Assembly: GCA_942159475.1 (NCBI GenBank) | Contig: OW804100.1 | Coordinates: 3,928,627-3,992,626 of the forward strand | Reading direction: 5' to 3' | DNA length: 64,000 nucleotides | Source: Sthenelais limicola | Taxonomy: Eukaryota > Annelida > Polychaeta > Phyllodocida > Sigalionidae | Shown here: in pieces, positions 50,701-62,700 of the stretch | Layout of the letters: each line of letters starts with the position of its first letter | Position numbering within the stretch: the first letter of the stretch is position 1 | Made by a program: the position numbers and the translations under genes | Notes under the pieces: generated by a model | The model's database searches: none | What the model saw: the letters and a program-made list of their open reading frames with translations, nothing else | What the model was told of the DNA's origin: nothing

Positions 50701-53700
50701 GCTACAGGGGCGGACCCAGGATTTTCAAAAGGAGGGGGCGCGGTTTCAAGTTTTATTTTAAAGAACATAATTATATGTTATATTCTAATTAATTGCTTAG
50801 CTTTTGTTCTGCAATGCTTTAGATATTCAGAGATGCCTCTCACTTATTTCGACACTAAAGCTGACCATGATGAAAGTACTAAATAATCTTAGAATCACTC
50901 AAAAGAAATTTTTATTCTGTGCGGAATATGTGACTAGACATTATTTGTTAGATTTAAGGGTTTTGGTTTTGAACTTTTCTTAAATACAGCATTAGTTATG
51001 CCTCCTCACCATTCATATCTGCCCAGTCCTCCCCTTGGGTGTATATGCAAATTACATTGGCATCTTCTCCTCCTATACCATTGATTTCCGTATTGCATTT
51101 TATTTATCTATTTAAATTAAGCCTCCTTCAAATCTGCTATGAATGCACATTAATAATGTCTAACTAAATTCAAATGACCTCACGCTCTCCGCCTGGACAA
51201 CAAGTTAATAAATTGACATCGGACACAAGTAATTTTGCCTGAGAATCATTTCCATTGGAAACGCCAGGTATATAAATTAAGTTGACACTAATTTAAAATT
51301 GTAAAGTTAAATAGATAAACCAAACTTAACTTGATAATTTCTTAACTTAGTACTTGTTTATTATAGACGCATTGCTCTGAAAACAACGTATCTAGAGTGA
51401 GTCACGCATAGTGCGTTTTTCACTAGTGATTTACGTGGGGTTGTCATGGCAACCAATGTCTTTTTCTACTAAGATTACCGGTAAAAGTCAAATTTATGAG
51501 TCGATTTTCATGATTGAAAGCATGCATAATAAATCTGTTAACTAAGTCGTAGGTTTCAGTTGCGTGTTCAGGCTCCTTCAACCAACTCGTTAGTTAACCT
51601 GTAAATAAATCGGTCCCGAATAGCGAGGTGTTCGGAATATAGAGGCAAGTAGACGTTTACTATATACGTGATCATAAGCTTCCCGCATCGGTTAAATTGC
51701 TCGTTTGTCAGTAAATATTCTGACAATGTTATAAACTGAAACACAAATCTTAAAACAAACATATTTACCTTCATTTTCTCCGTTCTACTGGCGTATTTGC
51801 CGATCCAGATAAAGATGATTTCTCCCACATCAAGTACAAATGCATCGCCTTCGTTCAAGTTGTCCCAGCCCATATCAATCTGTCAATAAATAATATAGTA
51901 TTTATTATTATTTTCATATATATTGCAAACTTTTTTTTCAAAACTAAAAATATCAAACTTAGAATATGGAAATATTTATTAGATGTCCAATTGTTTACTA
52001 TTATTGAAATAGGCTTGATCTCATCTTTTCAAATATCAAGATATCTCAAAATCCATTTTTTGCGACTTATGACTGATTTTCCTGAACACATCACATATAA
52101 TACATAAGCAGGGTATAATGCAGTAACCGACCTCTGTGACACGTGGCGTGCCTTTGCCCTTGACGGAGTATAGACGAGTCTTGTGGGTCATGTCCACATG
52201 GTTAAACCCAGACTTGGCCCCACCCTTCAAGTACCTGCAACACGGCAATGGAGCAATTCAAACTTTTATTTGTAAATGAAAAGAAAGTCTTCCACCGTTA
52301 TCATAAAATTAACGATGAGTTAAGATTAAGAATTTTAAAACTTTTTCAAATGTTTTATAATTTTCATTGGGTGTGTGGGTGATGGAGGCACAGGGGATTG
52401 GCCAATCAGCTTTGGCACATTTGTCACGTACAAATCGACTTTAACTCCAGATTATCATTTTAAACGTGCGGCCTCAACATTACAATGAAACTACTGTAAA
52501 CGTATTTATTTTCGCGCAGATACATTTTCCGCACTAAGTAATTTGACAGCTTTTCGCGTGGATTTAAATTCGCGCAGCAAGGAAGTCGCTCACCTTGTTT
52601 ATGCAATAGTTATACCTTTCGCGCAGGATTTATTTTCACGCACAAAGGTGGTGCGCGAAAATAGTGAAAATAAATACTGCGCGAACATTAATGGATTTAC
52701 AGTATTTGATATTGACCCCGGGGGTACATTGGACAAAGGTGGAATGAAACTTTGACTCGTCGTAACATCTTTTCTTTTACCGTAGTGAGTAAAAACATGG
52801 TTGCTGTCTATAGCTGCCGGCAAGTTCCATGTAGAGACATGTAGAGACATAGTATATCATGATAATTAATACTGCTATTCGGAGTACAAATCTATTTACA
52901 ATCAACATATCAGGCGGATTCTTTGTCATAAGAGCATCACACATTAAAGATATGGCACAGCTTGGTATCATATGGGGAACGGATCTATTTACATTCAACA
53001 TATAATTTATTCTTGCTTTTCTTGCATAGTAGCAACTATGTGCTATCCGCCAACTGTTAATCAGGTCTATATAGTTTAGCCGTCCTTATTACTGCTCATG
53101 AATAGAAGGGAATAGACAGGGAAGCATGTGTCTACTTATGTACAAGCACTTGGGGGACCTAAAGGGTGGGGAACAGGGAGAACCTAAATCTGATATATCT
53201 AATAGTGGAAACGAAGCAATATCTGACTCCTAAAGCAATGCTTTGGATATCTAAATACAAGTATTATAGCAAACTAATCTGTTACTCCAATCCATGGGGT
53301 TTCTATATAATAATTATTATATCTATCCGGCAGATTGCTATATTTAGAGTGTTAGATAGTACTTAGTTACCTACATGAGATTCGGCTCATAGTAAGTAAT
53401 AAAACATACCTTAACCTAAATATGACAACAATTAAATGGGATATAAAATACTGGGATGATTCTTGTGTCGCAAGTTCTTTAAAGATTTGTTTGAAATAAC
53501 CCCACAAAAGTGGGTTTTTTCATGTTTGTATGGTCTTAGTCAATATTATGAACTGTCCTTTTAAAAGAATTAGAATGGGTTTGTAAGTTTTGAATAGTTC
53601 AAACTATAAATGTGTGAAAGCTTACTTGACTCCCTTGGTCTTGAAGTACTTGAGGAAGACCTTTGACTCGTTGCCTTGTGTCTCCCTGTACTGTACGGGT

Positions 53701-56700
53701 GAGCCGCCCATGTAGTCATCCAACTCTACCGTCTTTATAGCAGCTGTGCCTCGCTCATCCTAGCAGCCAAGGAAAGAAGCATTATGATTATTGTTATATG
53801 GCATTACTCAACATTATCCTAGCTAATTATTGCACCTTGTCAATTATTAAGTCAATATCATGCAATATTATTTTTCAAGACTCTTATCCTAGTAGTTCAG
53901 TCAGCAAGAGGATTTTTTACTTGATAAATTTCTGCTGATTCTAGGAAAAAATTGCTGTTTTCAGTACAACAGTTTTTACATAACTATTGTTATTTCAAGG
54001 TTATATGTACTAGTACATAGGTATCTATAAGCAAATTTTTAAAGTAAAAGGTAATAGGTATAAGATGGGACGGATGATGATTACCTCTTTGTAAGGTGGT
54101 AATACACTTGTAAGGTTAAGTAAAGCAAAACGAAGAGAAGTTTGGTGGTTCGTCCGAATGTGTTTATAGTAATCCCAAGCACAGGTATACCTTGCCTCCT
54201 GCTATAGGGGGGGGGGGGGGCATTACATACTACCAGGGGTGAACGTTTACGATTGTCGCATGAATATAAATACACTTTCTACAACTGCATAATTCATTAA
54301 TACATGTTACTGACATGAAGTTATGATACTTTACCTGTGAGGATTTATTTCCCAGCCAGAAGTGTATTCGGATGTCTAAGTTGCCAGATCTTACTTCCTT
54401 CACCTACAATTGAGCAGTTTCAAAGATTAGATTTTTCGAAATAAAGAGATTATTTATCCTATAGAAATGCCCGAGTTAAATTCTGGCTTATTATGCAATT
54501 AATATATGCAGATTGCTCTGTCGGTATTTGAGAAGATCATAAACATAACAAGAATAAAATTTTATTTTCATTACGTCGTTCTAGTGTCATTTTTCCATTT
54601 CAAATGTGTTATATCTGCACGATCTGTAGATGCTTTGAGTCAAGATTTTGAAAGATGGAAAATAAATAAAAAATGAATAAAACTTAAGGTTTGATACATT
54701 AGACTCCTTTCATCTTCGAAAACAAAGTTTATACTTTTACATCTGAGCGATTTATAACGACTTACAAATAAACTAATCATGCGTTTTAATAATTAGTGTT
54801 TCACAACTCAATCATTAGTCCTAATTAAACTAAATTAAAAAGTTAACTAGTTAAAATAAAATTATCTAAAGGAAAATCTTTTTTAAAATGTTGATGAGTG
54901 TAATCAATTGCTTTTGGACGTAATTAAAATTAAATTAGAATGTTATTATTATAACCTATTGCTTATTGCTTATTGCTAAGATCAAGCTAACGTTGTTGCT
55001 TTATACACGTCATGCTTAGAGCAAGACAAATGAGATCCGTTTTGGGAAAATGAGTCACAAGTCGCAAAATATGGATTTTGAGATATCATCATTATTTGAA
55101 AAGAGGAGATCAAGCTGATTCCAATGATAGTATACACTAGGACACCTAATTTGCATTTCTATAATGTAAGTTTGATATTTTTATTTTTGACAAAAGAACT
55201 TTACAATGTTTTTGGATGGGTAATTACCAGTAAAGTAACTTAATATACTCCATACAAAAGCCTTTAAAACGCAAGGATATATTTAATACAATGTCCCGAA
55301 ATTTGTTACATAGATTTATATGACTATAAGTGCTAAACCCTCTAAAATTCAAAATATTTCAATAAAGAAATCTTGTGAGAATAACACTTCAAATAATATC
55401 AATTTTGCGAGTTGTAACTGATTTTCCTGAAACACATTACAAATGAGAAATGCTCTCAATTGAAGATGTAACGAAAACCATCATGCCTCCCTTTATACTA
55501 GCTGTGGTCATATTGGAACCACCAACATCGGATGAACCAATACTAGGATAATTAATTCAAGTGAATTTCCTCAGCAACATTTCCAAACATTCTTCTAATT
55601 TAATCATGTATACTGATCAATCCAGTATTTCTTAGACTTAAGAGCCTTGTCCACTGAGCAGTTTCTCATGAGAATCGGCTTAGTGGACTTTAGACATTTT
55701 GGAACGCTTTTATCCAGATGGATGGAATTGTGAGATGAAGAAAACTGGTTTAAAATTTCTCCGAATGCACTTTGTCACAAATAACACAACTATATCTTAT
55801 TGAAGGCATAGTGATTCTGCATGTTCTATCCCACGTCTCTTTAGAATTACGATGTGGGGAACGTATTTAGTACATCATATATATAATACATAGATACAAC
55901 GTAAGACCCTGCCCACACACAGCCGACTTTGGCTCCCGATTGTCTCCCGATGAATCCTAGGGTTTAATTTCCAATCCTGGTTTAAGCTATTTCAAAAACA
56001 TAAACCAGGATTTGAAATGAAGTCATAGGATTCATCGGGAGACCAAAATCGGGGGCAATCGGGGGACACATCGGTTGTGTGTGGGCAGGGTTTAAAGGGG
56101 AAAATATACAATGGATGGGAATGTGGTTAATAAAGGGGAACTACTCCTGGTAGGAGCGCAAACATCCTCTACATGGCAAAGAGAATAATTAATCATCGGT
56201 GGTATAATATATTGAATATGTTTATCGTACGCTCGTGCCGTATGGATGGGGCAATATCAAATTATTCATACGGACACACAGCTTAAAAGTTTGAATTTGA
56301 TTTTCTTTTAAACTTTCAGTATAAAAAAGGTTTATTTTTCAATATTCCTCTGAATAGTGTAAGGAACTGGGCGCTGGTAATCAAGAATTATGGCACTCGT
56401 CCCATATTTATTATATTACCAGGGGCGCGTTCCATTCTCTCTGTATATCACATGTACGGATAATCTGCCCACATTTGCGGGACAGTTATTGCAAACTCTC
56501 TCTCTACCAAGAGTCTATTATAGTATTGAAGGACTGATGGGTTCATTTTCAGGTTATTATCTCGTTTAATTTTTATACATATATTACAGGTAAGACAATT
56601 CATTTCAGCTATATTTCATCAACAATGTTGTAATTTCTTTAACATTTAATAACGGTGATCAGTTTGAAAAAGAAATAATGGAAATTGTGCTGCCATACAT

Positions 56701-59700
56701 TTTTGTAACATTTAGTATGAATTATAATATTAAATGAATTAAACATTAATAAAAACACTTCAACATAACCTAAAATTGGTCCTTCAATACTAGGGATGGG
56801 AGATGACTTTAAGGTGGATACTGCAGCCTTACATCTAGAGGGTTAATAGGAACACACAATGGGTTAACAGAAATGTTGGATCCAAGCCAAGGTCTCAGAA
56901 ATATTGTTTAAAAGGGCTCCCCCCAAATTAAATAATCAAAAATGAATCCTAGTAAAAATTGTGTATTTTGATGATATTGATCATTCTGGTAATCCGTTCC
57001 CATTCATAAAGATATATTCTAACGTGATTGAAAAAATATTTTTTTTCATTACAATATTTTTTGTTGATTAATTCAAGATAGATGTCTTTTAGACTTTGGC
57101 TCATTTCATTGGGCATGCACACTTCTCGGTTTATCCCTTTGTGTTGGTTTTTATAAAAGATTGTTTCCAATTGGTAAGTTATACTTTGCAACTGTTGCGT
57201 TTAAATTTGAATTTGGCCCGTTGCAACTCAACAAAACTAAACGATATGATCTATAAATTACAACCCAAATTTAGAATGCACCAACCTTAGATATAATATG
57301 AGAAACAAGCAAAAGTTGCAAACCACAAAGATTACATTAAAACCCTGCCGACACAGCCGATTTACCCTCCGATTGTCCCCCGATTTGGGTCCCCCGGTGA
57401 GTCCTCTGACTTCATTTCAAATCCTGGTTCATGTTTTTGAAATAACATAAACCTGGATTGGAAATGAAATCCTAGAATTCATCGGGACACCCAAGTCGGG
57501 GGGCAATCGTGGGGTAAATCGGCTGTGTATGGGCAGGGTTTTAGGAGACAGACATTTGGGCTTTGGGAAGTTATTATAATGAAAGAGACACTAGAGATAA
57601 TAAACAAAGACATCTCCACTGATAGCGATCCCTATACTAGGTCGCAACCACACTAGAGATTGCCTGCGATCATGCATCCAGGCCTTGCGACCTTAATGAG
57701 GAGCTATCTATAATTATATAGGACATCTCCACTAGATCGCAAGCCTTACGATTGCCTGGGAACTGCGATTTGATAGCAATAACACAAATGAATGTAGGGG
57801 GGGGGGGGGACGGGGCATTTTTACTAATACTTTCATATCGCAAGCCCAGTCGCAAGGGTAACTAGTCTGAAGTTAAGAGGTTTGACTGTATTCGTGTTAG
57901 TGGAGTCGTCCTATATATACGTATTATACTGAAGACAAGGAACCAGTAATCTATGGGTGTTGGGGATCATGCATCCGTTCTACCTTAGTGTTAGGTCCAC
58001 CTGATTCTCCAGGGGTTAAAGCCTGTCAAGGTCACAAGGTCAATCATTAAGAGACATTACAAGGTCAGTTCTTGCAAGGTCATTACATAATTATTTTCAA
58101 GGTCATAGACAAGAATCACCAATTATGGGGAAATGCACTGCATGAGTGGAATGCATTTAACATAGGTCAAAATGCCGTTTTCTCAATTTGTATTGTTTCA
58201 TTATAGAAACCAACATTTTGAGCATATGGATTCAATAAGGGACTTGCATGTGCCACTGCGCATGTCTGTTACAGAGCATACTGGGATTGATTCAGTAAAT
58301 ACCTGACAAATACAACATATTTAGCCAGAATTTCATAACGATTTGACCAACTGAAAATTTTTCTTTTTTCTTTAGGTCTTCTTGGACATGAAACTCCCAG
58401 GCTTCATTGTGAATCAAAGCCCAGATGGAGCACACACAAGTCCTCTATTGTATCTATGACTCCACCCATGTATGAATACATGCCACTCATGTACAGTCAA
58501 CATGCGTTTAACACAAGCAGAGAACAAATATTTGCAATCAGATAATAACCCATTGGCATGGAGATATCTAGTGGAATACTATTAATATTTTTTGTTCAAA
58601 AATATTTATTCAGGTAAATCAAGCAGATACACTCTCACGAATACAGGTGTTTTAATTTTAGAAATACACCTGTTAGAAAATGTATACTAACGAAGGAACG
58701 AAATCATTTCTTCATTCTGAACAATTTAATAAAAAATCAATATTTCAATCACATCTAATATGATTTGCTTACAGATTCCTGAGCTCATTGCCAATCGGTT
58801 GCTCAAAAAGGACTAAACAAAATTTACTTTATTCTGATATTCAAAACAAATAAATGGATTGAGAAATTAATTATCCAGAAATGAGATCTCAAACCAATCA
58901 AGGGATCAAATTTGATAATCTCATTATTGATGATGAGAACGTATTTGTTGTCAATTAGTTAAAAGCCAATCAAACCAGGGTACAACAGGTAACCAAGGCA
59001 ACGGTTAGAGCATGCCTGGTTACCAGTCAGCCTCATCTACCAATCAAAAGGGCACATACACAGATATTATAATTATCATATCTTTTATTTCTCACTCGGA
59101 AATCGGTCTGAAATCGGTCTGAAATCGGTCTGAAAACGGTCTGAAAACGGTCGGAAATCGGTCGGAAATCGGTCGGAAATCGGTCTTCCAGCCAGTCAAT
59201 CCCTATGTTATAAGGCTTTGTGGAATAGGCAATTACAGTTGTAAATTTCATGGCTTAATTTTCGTGGTAGAAAATACTTCAACCTTTCAAAATATGTACA
59301 TATATATCTGTGCAGGTACCTTTTTGTACAAACCACCTGCAAGGGAAAGAACAAAAAGATTTTAAGGTAAAATTGATACCAGATTTTATAGCAATATGAA
59401 TAATAATGGACAGCACGGAATTACAGGACATTAGATAGCCACGTTACGGGTGGGTGGAAGCATGAATGGTTGTAACCATGGTTACAGCTGGTTGCCATGG
59501 TGACCAGCTGTTGTTATGACTACCTTAGCACCAGGTCCTGCCATGCCGCCCTGCTCTATGGCCTGTGGTGTGGACAAGGCATAAAGGACGTCAACAAAGA
59601 GACATAAATCACATAAAAGCACAAACATCACACATAAATAATAAAATAATAAAGTAATAATAAAGAATGGAAAATATCATTATGGATCAGGCACCAGGGA

Positions 59701-62700
59701 AAGTACAATGAATTAAATTTTACATAAATTTGTCCACAGGTTTGAGTGAATATCACTGAAAAACTTTCAAATGTTTGTGTCAAGGGGCTGAGATCATGTT
59801 CTAATATTTATAAGCAATTGAATTCAATTGAATTTTTAACCTGACTTTGGTTTGTTGGGTGGGTGAATTCCCCATGAGAGGCATTGTACATACCATGGGC
59901 GCACACACATTTAAAACAAGTTTCAGACATTGAATGTAAAACTGAAAACAACTGCCATTTTCAAACATGTTAATTCATGGTAATGCCTCAAGTGGGCAGC
60001 GCTGGTTCGAGTAACCATGTATGACTATGTGAGGCAACTGTATACACACTATTGGTCTGGTCATATTTAGCCTAGTCTCTTAGAAAATTATATATATATA
60101 GTGATATACAGATTATTATATTGATATTCAGCTGTATATTACTATTCAGAATATATGAAATAATAGTACCCCCCCCCCCCCACAACACCATACTTGGTTC
60201 TTCCATCATGGTCTGAATATTATAGCCTCTATAATTGCTCATGTAAGGCCAGGTCGAGTGATCACAACATATCTAATACGGCTATTAGATATATATAATA
60301 TATTGTATGTTGGGAATGGTATTATAGCCAATCTTGTTTAAAGGGTATCGCAGCTACTAATTTTAATCCATCACTGATATCACAACATATGTCATATTTT
60401 ACATTCAGACCATTAGTCGATATGACTTTTTTGTCACAATTTAGCAGATCACCTATCACTTCGATCCCACGCTCGAACCATTCATCGTTTCTGATGAGTT
60501 TTCCATCCTTTTTGTATGTATTGATTATTACATATTTTTTCAAGAAAGACCTCCGGACCGGACTGAGGCCTTCTACTATAATATACACCTCGTTCCATAT
60601 TTTTAACATCTCTGTGCAAAACCCGCTTAAGGATTTCTAAGGCATATTACATGCTCGTCAATATACTTGATATTTTCTTGATAAAAGGCTTCTGATATCT
60701 AAGCGTTATACAGCAATCTCTGAATCCATTTGATTCTATTGGTCTTAATGATTTCATCGATACATCAGTTTTATTTACCAGCCTCTCTCGTCACGTTACA
60801 ATCCAATCCAATCCAATAACAAATTGTATGTGAGGATTTTAAAATCTGTTTTTCTTCTTGCTGTAAAAGTCAATTGAATCAATAATAATTATGATGCGGG
60901 ACAATATTCAAATGGTATCCGATGGCTTTCTGAAAGGGGAAAGAAGAAATCAATAGTTTTAGACTATGAAAAGTATTGAGGTGTAAGAAGGCCTCAAATA
61001 AATAAAATAAAAAAATAAAATTAGACGATTACTTACGGCGAGTATGATGTACGAGTCTCCTTCATAGAAGTTACCATACTGGTCTCTGGGCACGGGCTGA
61101 GGCGCAAAGTCCTAGAGAAAATAGCAGAAATATATCACAATTATTTTATTTAGATTGTTGTGGTATTTTAATACACTTAAGACTAAATTAAAGTTTTTGT
61201 GTCATATACATTTATAACCGAATTTGTGTCACATTTATAAACGGTATTTAGTATTTGGGTCAGATTTTTAGAAAATGTACAATTGGCAGCTGTACACATT
61301 TAGGAAATTCTCCTAAATTAGGCTGAAAAATGATAAATACTGAATATATTTGGTATCGCGTTGATTTAAAGTATCATTTCTGTTATGTTAAACTGCATTT
61401 TGAAGCTCATTTTTGTCCTAAATGTGGGTTATTTGAGAGGATTGCTGAAGGCGAATTGTACATTTTCTGAAAATCTGACCCATTTAGGACTCAATGGAAG
61501 ACCTACTATGTAGAACTGTATGCCCTTTTCGTGTTCATGTAACTGCTTATAAAACATGAATTAAAAGACAATATATATTCCTTTTTATCTTGTTGTTGCA
61601 GCCTGAAAACAGCGACTCATTGAAAACTAACTACAAGGCTACATTATTCCTTGAAAGATCTGAGAAAAACTTGTATGTCCCATATATTATATATAATTAT
61701 GTTTATGTACTTAAAATATGTATTGATTTAGATTAGGTCCTGTCGGAAGAGCTGTTGGTGACAGAGACATATAAGACCTATTTCTGCCTGGATGTTACCT
61801 ATTAATCTGTTCATGTAAACAAGTGGAAAGAAAGTTTCATATATTATGTAACGACTTCTGGTTTAAATACAATCAATCGGACAATGCCAGCCTACTGGAC
61901 TTGATGAGTGCTTGACCACCAGTGACGCCCACCTCAGTGCACCTGCACTCAGCCACAGGTGACCATTTTTTTTAAATTGTGACTCAATTTTCTGTGATAT
62001 GGGACGACGAAATCGTATACCTTTAGTCTAATTGCAAAGGGAACAAATTGCAAAAGTCAATTTAACTGCCCATTGGAATTATGAATTAAAAAAACACCCA
62101 AAGATTAGATTAATTGTGAAGTGAAGTAGACGGGGAAGTTTGAATGGTTTATTTGGTTTCATTACTATGTGTTTGATCATTATGATAACGGGTGAGTGAT
62201 ATCAGTAAAGTATAAGTTTAAACGCTGGGGAGACGCGGGGGAGGAGAGCGTTGACATGTAGGATGAGATCAAGAGCTGCCTTATCTCATCATACAACACT
62301 TAAACTATAACAAGACGGAAGTTGGGTAGGACAAGTTGCAATACAAATGCAATTTTTTTATTGCAAATAAAGGCTAATACATTTATAATTATACAAATTA
62401 CGCATGTCGACCATGCCGATGTCTTATCACGTTGCCTATATAGATTTATATTACTCATCATTATCTCAATCATTATAATTACCACGTTGCACACCATTCT
62501 ACCCCACCTAACTCTACTTCAACATTTATTCTATACATGTATACTTCTGCTTTTAGATCATTTTACCTAGTTTGATTATATTTATTGGTCTTAACAATTC
62601 CAACATAATTCATCGAGTATAGGCAGTTTTATCAGTTTTTCTTCTCTTTTATCACCTGTGATCCCGAGAAGGACTTTTCATATCACATTAAAATTATGTG

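Noticed and set aside
59281..59350. Extra mini-exon (TTGCAG ... GTACC) between cassettes
   Set aside because: Would be 17 bp and break the frame; no similarity to the 39-bp cassettes.
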